55,414 nucleotides of DNA from assembly GCA_020027965.1 (NCBI GenBank), contig JAHRHE010000006.1, positions 1 through 55,414 on the forward strand, in the 5' to 3' direction. This document shows, piece by piece, positions 17,369-25,372 of the stretch. A program made the translations under genes and the position numbers. The DNA is from Nitrospirota bacterium (GTDB lineage Bacteria; Nitrospirota; Nitrospiria; Nitrospirales; Nitrospiraceae). Positions within the stretch are counted from its first letter, which is position 1; each line of letters opens with the position of its first letter. The notes under the pieces were generated by a model. The model ran no database searches. It saw nothing but the letters and a program-made list of their open reading frames with translations, and was not told the origin of the DNA.

Positions 17369-18895
17369 TTATATATCTCCACGCCGATCAAAGCTTCGAT
17401 ACTGGATCGCTTCTGCAAGATGGGCCGGCTGAATCTGATCCGTCCCAGCCAGATCCGCAATCGTCCGCGCCACGCGCAGGATTCGCCCGTAGGCCCTGGC
17501 GGACAATCCCAGGCGCGTCATGGCCTGCTCAATGAGCTCACGCCCATCCGTTCCGATCGCACAGTGCTTCTTCACATGCCGGGGTTTCAAGTGCGCGTTA
17601 CTGTACACGCCGTCTCCCTGATACCGAGCCGTTTGACGAGCCCGTGCGGTAGCCACGCGATCCCGGATGGCCGCCGATGATTCCTGTTGTCCATCTCCGC
17701 CCAACTCTCGCACTGGCACCGGCGGAACTTCGATGTGAATGTCGAGCCGGTCCAACAGGGGTCCAGACACGCGAGCGCGATACCGGCGAATCTGGTGTGG
17801 GGTGCACAGACACTCCCGCGATCGATCTCCATAGTACCCGCAAGGGCAGGGATTCATCGCCGCGACCAGCATCACGCGGGCCGGATACTTCAGGGAGGCG
17901 CTGACACGGGTCAGCGCAACCGTTCCGTCCTCGATCGGTTGCCTCAGACCATCCAGTACATGCCGTTTGAACTCGGCAATCTCATCCAGGAACAAGACCC
18001 CATGATGAGCGAGAGACACCTCTCCCGGACGCGGAAAGGTCCCGCCGCCGATCAGTCCCGCATCGGAGATGCTGTGATGAGGTGCCCGGAAGGGCCGAGT
18101 CGTGATGAGTGGACGCCCTTCGCTCAAGAGCCCTGCCACGCTGTGAACCCGGGTGGTTTCGATGGCCTCTTCCGGCACTAAGGGCGGCAGGATGCCGGGC
18201 AGGCGACGCGCCAGCATGGTCTTCCCAGAACCCGGCGGGCCGATCATCAAGATATTGTGCCCGCCCGCCGCCGCGACCTCCATCGCCCGCTTGGCATGCT
18301 CCTGCCCCCGGACATCGGCAAAATCATCCTCCTCCACGGTCCGTGAGCCGAGGAGAGCCGAACGGTCCACCGTCGCCGGCGGAATCGGGTGGGTTCCGCG
18401 CAGGAACTCCACCGCTTCGGTGAGCGTGTGCACGGGATAGGCGGTCAAGCTCTCGACCACGGCTGCTTCCGTGGCATTCTCGGCGGGCAACACCAACGCA
18501 TGCATTTTCGAGCAAGCTATGCCGATCGAGAGCGCACCCACCACCGGCTTCACCCGACCGTCGAGCGACAGCTCACCGACCAGCACGCGACCCTCCACTG
18601 CCTGCGCCGGAAGGACTTCCTGGGCCACCAAGATGCCCACGGCGATGGCCAGGTCCAGTCCGGACCCCTCCTTTTTCAAATCCGCCGGCGCGAGATTGAC
18701 CGTGATCTTTTTGACCGGGAATGAGAAACCGTTGTTCTTCAGCGCCGCCCGAACTCGGTCACGACTCTCCCGGACGGTGGCATCCGGCAGGCCGACGACG
18801 GAGAACTGGGGCAGCCCGCCTCCGATGTCCACCTCGACTTCAACCAGATGGGCATCCAATCCAAGCAGCGTGGCACTCAACAGCCTGGCCAGCAC
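17369..18895 (-). CDS. comM: ComM/YifB-family magnesium-chelatase-like ATPase
   Basis: A 508-residue protein of normal length for ComM. The N-terminal Lon-like S5 fold (residues 1-175) starts with LLSATLLGLDAHLVEVEVDI. The ATPase has Walker A GPPGSGKT near residue 218, Walker B VLFLDEIAEF, and Arg-finger region RVSASLKYPAR. The C-terminal Mg_chelatase_C helices carry SARAYGRILRVARTIADL. In naturally competent bacteria ComM is a helicase that promotes branch migration and integration of donor DNA. The start is a GTG with GGGGAGGAATCG upstream. Members also occur outside competent species, so competence here is only a possibility. Confidence 0.95.
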   Translation of the reverse strand: MLARLLSATLLGLDAHLVEVEVDIGGGLPQFSVVGLPDATVRESRDRVRAALKNNGFSFPVKKITVNLAPADLKKEGSGLDLAIAVGILVAQEVLPAQAVEGRVLVGELSLDGRVKPVVGALSIGIACSKMHALVLPAENATEAAVVESLTAYPVHTLTEAVEFLRGTHPIPPATVDRSALLGSRTVEEDDFADVRGQEHAKRAMEVAAAGGHNILMIGPPGSGKTMLARRLPGILPPLVPEEAIETTRVHSVAGLLSEGRPLITTRPFRAPHHSISDAGLIGGGTFPRPGEVSLAHHGVLFLDEIAEFKRHVLDGLRQPIEDGTVALTRVSASLKYPARVMLVAAMNPCPCGYYGDRSRECLCTPHQIRRYRARVSGPLLDRLDIHIEVPPVPVRELGGDGQQESSAAIRDRVATARARQTARYQGDGVYSNAHLKPRHVKKHCAIGTDGRELIEQAMTRLGLSARAYGRILRVARTIADLAGTDQIQPAHLAEAIQYRSFDRRGDI

Positions 18896-18918
18896 CGATT
18901 CCTCCCCAGGATCGCCTG

Positions 18919-18998
18919 CGGTTAAGGTTCAGGGTGACACGGTAGAAACGCGTGGAAGCCGATTTTTTCCCTAGCCTTAACCTGAGCCTCAACCTTCT
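18919..18998. repeat. Intergenic inverted repeat, AAGGTTNAGG family (copy 2)
   Basis: GGTTAAGGTTCAGGG starts at about 18919 and faces CCTTAACCTGAGCCTCAACC near 18975-18997. It is in the gap just upstream of comM, so the two copies bracket this gene. Motif shared with 17284-17361 and 43130-43280; no coding capacity. Confidence 0.6.
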
Positions 18999-19067
18999 CT
19001 CCGCGTAGACGTTCCGGGATTATAGGCATGCCCTTGCGGGTTTTCAACACAGTCCTGTGGAGTTGTG

Positions 19068-19073
19068 TATAAT
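19068..19073 (+). promoter_or_regulatory. Candidate -10 element, leaderless Kelch transcript
   Basis: A perfect TATAAT lies 7 bases before the ATG at 19081, and no purine-rich ribosome-binding site lies between. If used, transcription would begin at or beside the start codon, giving a leaderless mRNA. The -35 region is poor (TTTTCAACAC nearby), so an activator or chance match is possible. Confidence 0.4.
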
Positions 19074-19080
19074 ACGCCCC

Positions 19081-20658
19081 ATGCGTTCTGGCCTGGCACG
19101 CATTCACCCTCCCCTCCCCTCATGCTCGTTCGTTGCATCCTGCCGTTGGACCACCTGGCTGGCGCTGGTTGCGCCCTCCGCGGTCGCAGTCGCCACTGCC
19201 GTCACTCCGTTGCTGGAGCAGCCCACGTTCGGACAAGGCCTGCCGCCAGAGGCGGGAAGTTGGACAACCCTGGCGCCTGCACCGTCTAAGCGCACCGAGG
19301 TGGCGGCAGCGGCCCTCGGTGGCAAGATCTATGTCGTCGGCGGATTCAACGAGCCCAGTCTCGGCAATCTGACGAGACTAGCGGTGAGCAACGCTCTGGA
19401 AGAATATGACCCGGCGACGAACCGATGGGCGACCAGAGCCCCACTTCCCAAGGGCCTGCATCACACCGCTGCCACAACGGTGGGAAGCCGGCTGTACGTG
19501 ATCGGCGGCTTCACCGTCTCGCTGTTTTCCCTCTGGCAGCCCGTCGCAAGCGTTTATCTGTACCAACCTGAAACCGATGCCTGGATTGAACGGGCCCCGA
19601 TGCCTACTCCGCGCGGAGCGCTGGCCGTGACCGAATATGAGGGTAAGCTCTTCGCGATCGGCGGTTACGATCAGGGCGGGAATTCGGCGGCTGTGGAAGT
19701 CTACGATCCCGGCAGCAACTCCTGGAGTGCGAAAAGTCCTCTCCCCACCCCCCGCGACCACCTCGCGGCTGCTGCAGTCGGCCAGCGGATGTATGCCATT
19801 GGCGGTCGGCTTAACAGGGACTACAGCCGGAACCTGGCCGTCACGGAAGCCTATGACCCGGCTGCGGATCGATGGACGCGAGTTGCCGACCTCCCGACTC
19901 CACGAAGCGGGATTACCGCCGGGGTCATCCGGGGCAAGATCTACGTGCTTGGGGGGGAAGCCCCTGAAGGGACGTTCCGGACAAACGAAGCCTACTCGCC
20001 TGACTCCGATCGATGGGAGACGAAGACGCCCATGCCGACCGGCCGCCATGGGTTGGGGTCCGCTGTCGTCAACGATCGCCTCTATGTGATCAGCGGAGGG
20101 CCAACTCCCGGCGGATCGTTTAGCAATGTCAATGAACTGTACAGTCCCGCGAGTGGGCCGGCCGCCGAACCGGCAGGCAGGCGTGCCTCTGCCACACACG
20201 TGGGGGCTGTCATGTCTATGCTCGCGGTCTTTCAAGACGCCCAGGTCCTCCCTCGCGAGAACAGCCAGGAGGCCAACCAACTCATTAAGGCCCTCATTCA
20301 GCTCCAGGCCGCGTTTATCAAGAGCACTCAGCCAGGCGTGAGGCGCTGGTTCACAGAGGCTCTGACAGCGGGATTGGGAGATCGGGCCCCGGCGGCCCTC
20401 GAGGCATTTCCCATCGAAGGCTGGACCTCACAGTCGTTGGAGGCGATTGTGGACTATGCAGCGGCCCATCCGATCTGGGGCCAGCCCGGTATGGCGGAGA
20501 CCTTTCGCGCTTACAACCTGGAGCAGAGCGACTTCGATCTGGTCGCCCGCACCTTTCGGACTGCGCGCAGTCGGCTGGCGGAGCGCGGAGGGGACCTTCA
20601 CGCAGTGTATGCATTGCGCCGGAACGAGATGCCCGGCGCCAAGGTGCGTGATGAGTGA
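19081..20658 (+). CDS. Exported Kelch-repeat protein with helical C-terminus
   Basis: From ATG 19081 the protein has 525 residues and a signal-like N-terminus (hydrophobic stretch LALVAPSAVAVATAV). Residues about 60-370 hold six Kelch repeats of about 50 residues (GGKIYVVGGF, GSRLYVIGGF, EGKLFAIGGY, GQRMYAIGG, RGKIYVLGGE, NDRLYVISGG), so they close a six-bladed beta-propeller. The last 150 residues are different and mostly helical (KALIQLQAAFIKST..., DLVARTFRTARSRLAERG). Bacterial Kelch proteins bind sugars, bind protein partners or act as sialate mutarotases; the presence of the helical tail fits none clearly. The ATG lies just beyond a perfect TATAAT and has no ribosome-binding site. Confidence 0.8.
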   Translation: MRSGLARIHPPLPSCSFVASCRWTTWLALVAPSAVAVATAVTPLLEQPTFGQGLPPEAGSWTTLAPAPSKRTEVAAAALGGKIYVVGGFNEPSLGNLTRLAVSNALEEYDPATNRWATRAPLPKGLHHTAATTVGSRLYVIGGFTVSLFSLWQPVASVYLYQPETDAWIERAPMPTPRGALAVTEYEGKLFAIGGYDQGGNSAAVEVYDPGSNSWSAKSPLPTPRDHLAAAAVGQRMYAIGGRLNRDYSRNLAVTEAYDPAADRWTRVADLPTPRSGITAGVIRGKIYVLGGEAPEGTFRTNEAYSPDSDRWETKTPMPTGRHGLGSAVVNDRLYVISGGPTPGGSFSNVNELYSPASGPAAEPAGRRASATHVGAVMSMLAVFQDAQVLPRENSQEANQLIKALIQLQAAFIKSTQPGVRRWFTEALTAGLGDRAPAALEAFPIEGWTSQSLEAIVDYAAAHPIWGQPGMAETFRAYNLEQSDFDLVARTFRTARSRLAERGGDLHAVYALRRNEMPGAKVRDE

Positions 20659-20860
20659 TCGGTAATGAGTGATGGTTGGAAGTCGTAAGGCGTGAGGAGT
20701 GAGGGGTTAGGCGGGGAACATATGGTTAGTGGACAGGGGTTGGTGGTCAGTGGGCGGTAAGGACTGAGTTCTGTAAACTGTCAATTGAGAGCTGAAAGCT
20801 GATCGCTGAAAGCCGAATTATGACGCGTCCCTCATCACGCATGACTCATCACCATCCAAG
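20650..20860. repeat. Intergenic repeat cluster with GATGAGTGAT words
   Basis: The spacer between the Kelch gene and the RAM-domain gene has GTGATGAGTGAT and AATGAGTGATGG on the left (20650-20675) and the inverse CATCACGCATGACTCATCACC on the right (20834-20854), 21 bases if joined, around a G- and T-rich middle (GAGGAGTGAGGGGTTAG, GGTTGGTGGTCAGTGGG). The low-complexity composition is unlike coding DNA. No gene is visible in it. Such clusters are common between genes in this kind of genome, but their function is unknown. Confidence 0.5.
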
Positions 20861-20869
20861 GAGGGGATC

Positions 20870-21106
20870 ATGGCCACCAAAGCCTACATTCTCATCAAGG
20901 TCAAGGCGGGCAAGACGAAGGACGTGCTGAAGGCGCTCAGGAAAATCACCGGCGTTGAGCAGGCTCATCCTTGCTTCGGCCAGCCGGATATCTTCAGCTT
21001 CGTGAATGTCGCGGATGAGAAGGCTCTCTCTGACGTAGTGATCACCAAGATCCACACGATCGACGGCGTGGAGGAGACGGACACCCATATCGTGGCAGAA
21101 ACCTGA
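20870..21106 (+). CDS. Stand-alone RAM domain protein (Lrp/AsnC ligand-binding type)
   Basis: A 78-residue protein formed only by the RAM (ACT-like) domain that follows the DNA-binding helix in Lrp/AsnC regulators: beta strand KAYILIKVKAGK, helix TKDVLKALRKI, strand FSFVNV, then helix and the strand THIVAE. It begins with AAGGAGGGGATC upstream of ATG. Stand-alone RAM proteins form oligomeric rings and bind amino acids or nucleotides, but the partner or ligand of this one is unknown. It stands alone between a repeat cluster and a convergent oxidoreductase gene. Confidence 0.85.
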   Translation: MATKAYILIKVKAGKTKDVLKALRKITGVEQAHPCFGQPDIFSFVNVADEKALSDVVITKIHTIDGVEETDTHIVAET

Positions 21107-21286
21107 GCACTTCGGTTGCGGCGAGGATTGTTTCATCGAACTGATCAGGCTAGCATTCGCCCGCCGGACTTGGATGGTTGACCGGCAGCCACTCACGTCA
21201 TATCGCGCTACTGGGAAAGCGGATGGTCGAAACCAGGGAGGAGGCCTGCGTGCGTGAACGGACCTCTCCCGCGCAGGATCAGGAGC

Positions 21287-22258
21287 TTACTCCTTCGCCA
21301 AGGCGACGGGGCCTCCCCCCTGCTCCGCCGATCGGTAGCAGGCATCCGCGACCTCGACGGCACGCTGCCCGTCCAATCCGGTCACTGGCATGGGATCGCC
21401 ACGCTCGAGCGCAGTGACAAATCCCTCAAGCACGGCGACGATCGTCGGGCGATCCGTTACCGACCATTCCTTCACTGCCTGAGAGGTGAGGTGGCTGAGG
21501 CGGTGTCCGATCCAGTCCGCGCTCACCTGCCCGTGGTCGCCAACCCATTCTAGCCGTCCGGTCCGTCCAGCCGAGACTCGCGAGACTTCGAGGACGCACG
21601 CCAACCCGCTCGTGGTGCGAAGACTCACCAAGGCCAGGTTCTCCGGCTTCCCAGGCCCGGGACCGCTGAGCTCACAGCGCACCTGCGCCACCTCCTCGCC
21701 GGTCATGAAACGGACCAGATCCAGGAGATGCACACCGATTTCCAGAAGGACTCCACGGCCGGCATAATCCGGCGGTTCTCGCAAGATATCGGGCCGCGGC
21801 ACGGCGCGCATGGTCAAGACCAGATAGCGTGGGGTCCCGACAGACCCCCGCTCGGCCTGCAAGGCCTGGATCGCCCCATCGAACCGAAGGGTCTGCGCGG
21901 TCATCAGCGGGACCCTCGAGGACTCCGCGGCACGGACCATCTCGTCCGCCTCGGGACCGCTGGTGGCCAGAGGCTTCTCGATCAGGATGGGCTTTCTCGC
22001 GCGCACCGCTTCGAGACAGATAGGCCGGGTCAGTGACGGCGGCGTCACCACCACGATGGCCTGGACTGCGGGGTCCGCAACGAGGTCTTGATAGTGCTGA
22101 TAGAACCGGAGGGCGTGGTGTTTGGCAAATGACGTCCCCGCGGCGATGTCGCGGCGGCAGACCGCCACCAGTCGGGCTTTTGGAAGTGGTTCCAAGAGAT
22201 GCCGGGCATACCTCATCCCGTGCCGGCCCAATCCGATCAGCCCGATACCCAGGGGCAT
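21287..22258 (-). CDS. Gfo/Idh/MocA-family NAD(P)-dependent oxidoreductase
   Basis: A 323-residue oxidoreductase. The ATG at 22258 is chosen because AAGGAG lies upstream; the longer frame to 22285 adds 9 residues containing that site. The N-terminal Rossmann fold has IGLIGLGRHGMRY and the family signature EKPLA, in which the Lys is a catalytic residue, and the C-terminal alpha/beta domain has YLVLTMRAVPRPD. Members act on sugars, inositols or related alcohols. Substrate unknown, and no sugar gene is adjacent. It is separated from the RNA-binding protein gene upstream by a terminator hairpin. Confidence 0.88.
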   Translation of the reverse strand: MPLGIGLIGLGRHGMRYARHLLEPLPKARLVAVCRRDIAAGTSFAKHHALRFYQHYQDLVADPAVQAIVVVTPPSLTRPICLEAVRARKPILIEKPLATSGPEADEMVRAAESSRVPLMTAQTLRFDGAIQALQAERGSVGTPRYLVLTMRAVPRPDILREPPDYAGRGVLLEIGVHLLDLVRFMTGEEVAQVRCELSGPGPGKPENLALVSLRTTSGLACVLEVSRVSAGRTGRLEWVGDHGQVSADWIGHRLSHLTSQAVKEWSVTDRPTIVAVLEGFVTALERGDPMPVTGLDGQRAVEVADACYRSAEQGGGPVALAKE

Positions 22259-22302
22259 CGCCACAGGCTCCTTCCCTACTTTCACCCGTCAGCCAGAGAC
22301 AA

Positions 22303-22330
22303 GAGGGCCGTGTCCACGGACACGGCCCTC
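22303..22330 (-). terminator. Rho-independent terminator of the RRM gene
   Basis: GAGGGCCGTGTC pairs perfectly with GACACGGCCCTC around a CACG loop; on the minus strand it is followed by TTGTCTC, a moderate U-tract. It separates the RNA-binding protein gene from the oxidoreductase gene that follows on the same strand. Confidence 0.75.
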
Positions 22331-22364
22331 CGTACAGCTCATCCCGTCGAGGCGGAGTCTGAGC

Positions 22365-22670
22365 CTAAGACCCCTGCCCGGCTGGGCTCCCTCCTCCGCC
22401 TCCCCAGGAACGGTCCCGCTTCTCCAGTGGCTTGGCCTCATTCACCACGAGCGCCCGACCTTGACAGTCCGTACCGTTCAGAGCAGCAATGGCCTTCTGG
22501 GCCTCTTCAGGCGTGGACATCTCCACGAATCCGAACCCGCGCGATCGGCCGGTGAAGCGATCCGCGATCACTTTCGCGGACGTCACGGTGCCATGCTGGG
22601 CGAACAGATCTTGCAGCTGCTGATCGGTGAATGAGTACGGCAAACTGCCGACATAGAGCCGACTACCCAC
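22365..22670 (-). CDS. Small RNA-recognition-motif protein
   Basis: A 101-residue single-RRM protein. RNP2 is LYVGSLPYSF (residues 5-14) and RNP1 is RGFGFVEM (44-51), both with the aromatic residues that stack on RNA. A glycine-rich tail (WGGGGGSPAGQGS) follows. Such proteins occur in cyanobacteria, Nitrospirota and others, and are linked with cold adaptation and RNA chaperone action. AGGAGG precedes the ATG, and a strong hairpin terminator follows. Cold regulation is not shown by the sequence. Confidence 0.92.
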   Translation of the reverse strand: MGSRLYVGSLPYSFTDQQLQDLFAQHGTVTSAKVIADRFTGRSRGFGFVEMSTPEEAQKAIAALNGTDCQGRALVVNEAKPLEKRDRSWGGGGGSPAGQGS

Positions 22671-22866
22671 GGAGACCTCCTCTTCTGGTTCGAAGACCAG
22701 GCCGTGCGGTGCAAGACCGCAAGGCCATCACGTCCTAATTTTATTCTATGCCGCCTCCCTGAGCACGTCAATGAAGGCCATCCGATTGACAACCCTCAAA
22801 AGCCCTCGTTATAGTACAGCTCCGCTCAGCGGTCCTCAGCCAATCCGGTGATCCACGAACAGAGGC

Positions 22867-23670
22867 ATGATGTCTGAACGGGTTCCACCTTTTCTCCTCG
22901 CCCAGATCGGTACCAACGCGGTCAGGTTCCCGAGCGGCGCGCCGATGCCCAGCATATCGGACGCTTCTGTTGATCCCTATGCAAAGTCCCGCCTCCCCAA
23001 GGAAGTCCAGGTCGAAGGGTTGCTGTTCTGGCCACAGGAGAAAGGAACCTATCCCGGCCTCATCGTCCTGCACGATTGGTGGGGACTAAATGTTCAAATC
23101 AAGGACCTGGCCGACCGGCTGGCCTGCGAGGGCTATACCGTTCTCGTTCCGAACCTGTACGGGCGACAGGGAGGGATGGTGACCGCCAATGCAGAAGTCG
23201 CCGAGGCGCTGATGGCCCGAGTCAAAGAAACTGACCTACTCCAGGACCTCGTGTCTTGTTGCGATTACTTGAACACGCGCGATCACGTGAAGCGGAACAT
23301 TCACGGAGTCGTTGGGTTCGGAATGGGTGCCTCGCTTGCGATCCGATTTGCCTGCCACCGAAAGCTGTTACGCAGCGCGGTCGCGTTTTACGGCAAGATC
23401 ATCACGCCGTTGAGCCTCCTCAAGGATCTCCATTGTCCCCTGCTCTATCACCATGCCGGTGCCGACGAGTCGATCGGTGCGGAGCAGGTCGGGCAACTGC
23501 AGCAGGCGGGCAAGGAGTACAACAAACGGGTCGAAATCAAGACCTACGAGGGAGTCCCGCACGCGTTTTGCAACGATATGCTCCCGGACGTCTACCACCC
23601 CCAGGCCGCCGCGGCGGCCTGGGACGGCACGGTTGAATTTCTCCAGGACTGTTTCAAAGCCTGTCGCTGA
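22867..23670 (+). CDS. Dienelactone-hydrolase-like protein lacking the catalytic Cys
   Basis: A 267-residue alpha/beta hydrolase with the DLH fold (VLHDWWGLN, EGYTVLVPNLY). In the family the nucleophile is Cys in a GxCxGG elbow; here the elbow is GFGMGAS, with Gly152 at the nucleophile position. The other two triad members remain: Asp200 (GADESIG) and His232 (PHAFCND). The protein may therefore be catalytically dead, use a different chemistry, or have a binding role. Start ATG 22867 follows AGAGGC; the next codon is also ATG. It lies immediately upstream of an exported unknown on the same strand, 62 bases apart. Confidence 0.85.
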   Translation: MMSERVPPFLLAQIGTNAVRFPSGAPMPSISDASVDPYAKSRLPKEVQVEGLLFWPQEKGTYPGLIVLHDWWGLNVQIKDLADRLACEGYTVLVPNLYGRQGGMVTANAEVAEALMARVKETDLLQDLVSCCDYLNTRDHVKRNIHGVVGFGMGASLAIRFACHRKLLRSAVAFYGKIITPLSLLKDLHCPLLYHHAGADESIGAEQVGQLQQAGKEYNKRVEIKTYEGVPHAFCNDMLPDVYHPQAAAAAWDGTVEFLQDCFKACR

Positions 23671-23732
23671 AGGTCCCAACCACAATCGCCGTCCGTCGGA
23701 TTGTCGCGTTGGATGCCGCAGAACTGCTCCTG

Positions 23733-24947
23733 ATGCGATTCAGCAGTCACCGACCATTGAATCTGACAACCCATGCACTCCGCCTCGTATGTCGTGCACT
23801 GGCGGTGGGGACCCTGCTGGGAGGGTCTCCCGATCCTCTGGTTTGGGCCACATTCACTGAGGCCCCTAATTTTGATCAGATCCTACGCACCTACAATGTC
23901 GCCCTGGCCTCAGTCGCCTCCGATACAGAGGCGTTGGCGCTGTTCTCATCCCGCGTTGGGCCAAGCCTGGGTCTGAATGCTCCAGCCCTTGCTGCCGGCC
24001 GGTCCGGGAATGCGCCGACGAGCAAGCTAGCCGACGAACCAGCAGGGGCCGAGCTGAGCGTGGCCTCGGTCGAGCTCATTGCCGAGCTTGCAGCATGGCG
24101 TCTCGCTTCCGCGCTCCAAGAGGCCGCTGAATCTGCCGACCCCGCCAGCCTTTCCACTGTGATTGAGCAGGCCGCGGCGCAAGAAGGCTGGCTGGTCCAA
24201 GGAACGTCTCGGCCGGACCTCCGTCACGCATTGACCTTGGGCGCGGTGCTGAAGGCCGGCCCGACCTCCGGATCCTCACACTCAGCTGGCTCCCGACATG
24301 ACCCCCAATATGAGGCGTACCTGGATCGAGCCTATCCGCGTCTCGCCGGGCCGGATACCTCATGGATTGCGGTGGCAGAACGTGAGGGCCTGGCCGGGAT
24401 CCGCCGGCGTTTGATGGAGTTTTGGGACAAGCCCGGAAATCCCGACCCGGACCAACAAGTTGCAACCGCTGCCCCGAAGGACCGAGAGGACCTCGCTGCA
24501 GACTATTTCCAGACCCGCCTTCGCCCACTGCTGACGGCGCAACTGGTAGCCCGCGCCATCCGGCAGGAAAGCCAGGCCGAGCAGCAGGCTCGCTCGGCCT
24601 GGTATCGTCTCCAGAACTGGCGTGAGAGGCTGAGTGAGAAAAAAGGGCTGGCCCGCCTCTGCGGTACCTGGCAGTGGACCGTGCATAACCATCAGAATCA
24701 CCAGGAGCACAAGATGATCGTCACCTTCTCACCACCGGACAGCCCACTCGCTTCCGAGCCGCGACCGGCGAAACTCGTTGTCCTGGCGGATGGGGTGTAC
24801 TTGCGATGGGAATTTCAGGGAGGCTACCAGGAAGATAGCTTGCTGTTCACCGGGGAGGGGCAACGACTCGAAGGGAGTTTCGTGAACTCGGCCGGCGCCT
24901 GGGGGTCCATTACCGGAAAGCGCATGACCCGCTGTACGAGTGAGTGA
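23733..24947 (+). CDS. Exported protein of unknown function
   Basis: From ATG 23733 the protein has 404 residues and a hydrophobic N-terminal segment after basic residues (RLVCRALAVGTLLGG), so it is probably exported. The middle is Ala-rich and helical (residues about 90-230). The C-terminal third looks beta-rich, with CGTWQWTVHNHQNHQEHKMIVTF and a repeated G-x-W/F/S turn pattern ending LRWEFQGGYQEDSLLF. I do not recognise the family. The upstream frame to TTG 23709 is left out. It may be co-transcribed with the DLH-like gene. Confidence 0.65.
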   Translation: MRFSSHRPLNLTTHALRLVCRALAVGTLLGGSPDPLVWATFTEAPNFDQILRTYNVALASVASDTEALALFSSRVGPSLGLNAPALAAGRSGNAPTSKLADEPAGAELSVASVELIAELAAWRLASALQEAAESADPASLSTVIEQAAAQEGWLVQGTSRPDLRHALTLGAVLKAGPTSGSSHSAGSRHDPQYEAYLDRAYPRLAGPDTSWIAVAEREGLAGIRRRLMEFWDKPGNPDPDQQVATAAPKDREDLAADYFQTRLRPLLTAQLVARAIRQESQAEQQARSAWYRLQNWRERLSEKKGLARLCGTWQWTVHNHQNHQEHKMIVTFSPPDSPLASEPRPAKLVVLADGVYLRWEFQGGYQEDSLLFTGEGQRLEGSFVNSAGAWGSITGKRMTRCTSE

Positions 24948-25372
24948 TGAGGCAGGGTCCTCATACTCATCCGGACTGGGCATCGGGATCAATTGATCTC
25001 CGTCCGACATCAAAGAACCAGTCTTCATCCTGCCGTTCCGTATCCGACATTCATCATGCGGTCTAAATCATCCATGATGCCGCGCTCATGCCAGTGCGAT
25101 ACCAACCCGTGTGCCAACCGGAGGAAACCTTGAGCCCGCGCATAAAGGCACGGAGCGAGGGGGGTATGCCCCACGCAGACACGCTACGCGTCAATGGCTC
25201 GCTCCCCACCCGCGGTCATCTTTCACACAACGCAGGAAGGAACAATTTTTGGCCCGCCGCCCCACCCAATGAGCCTCAAGTCCTCGAACAATGTACCCCC
25301 TCCTCCCTCAAGACGGCGCGGGGACCAGCCGATAGATGTACAGTCACGTCCTTATCCATGAGGAGAACGTTG
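24948..25372. other. Gap without recognised gene
   Basis: These 425 bases separate two plus-strand genes. Reading frames across the gap are short or begin with poor starts, and codon use is unlike the neighbours. I see no tRNA, riboswitch core or repeat. The in-frame extension of the HD-GYP gene back to 25088 has no ribosome-binding site. It may hold the promoter of that gene, for which I see no clear -35/-10 pair. Confidence 0.4.

Noticed and set aside
17284-18998. Repeats around comM as an insertion sequence
   Set aside because: No transposase between them; comM is a normal full-length gene, so simple extragenic repeats are likelier.
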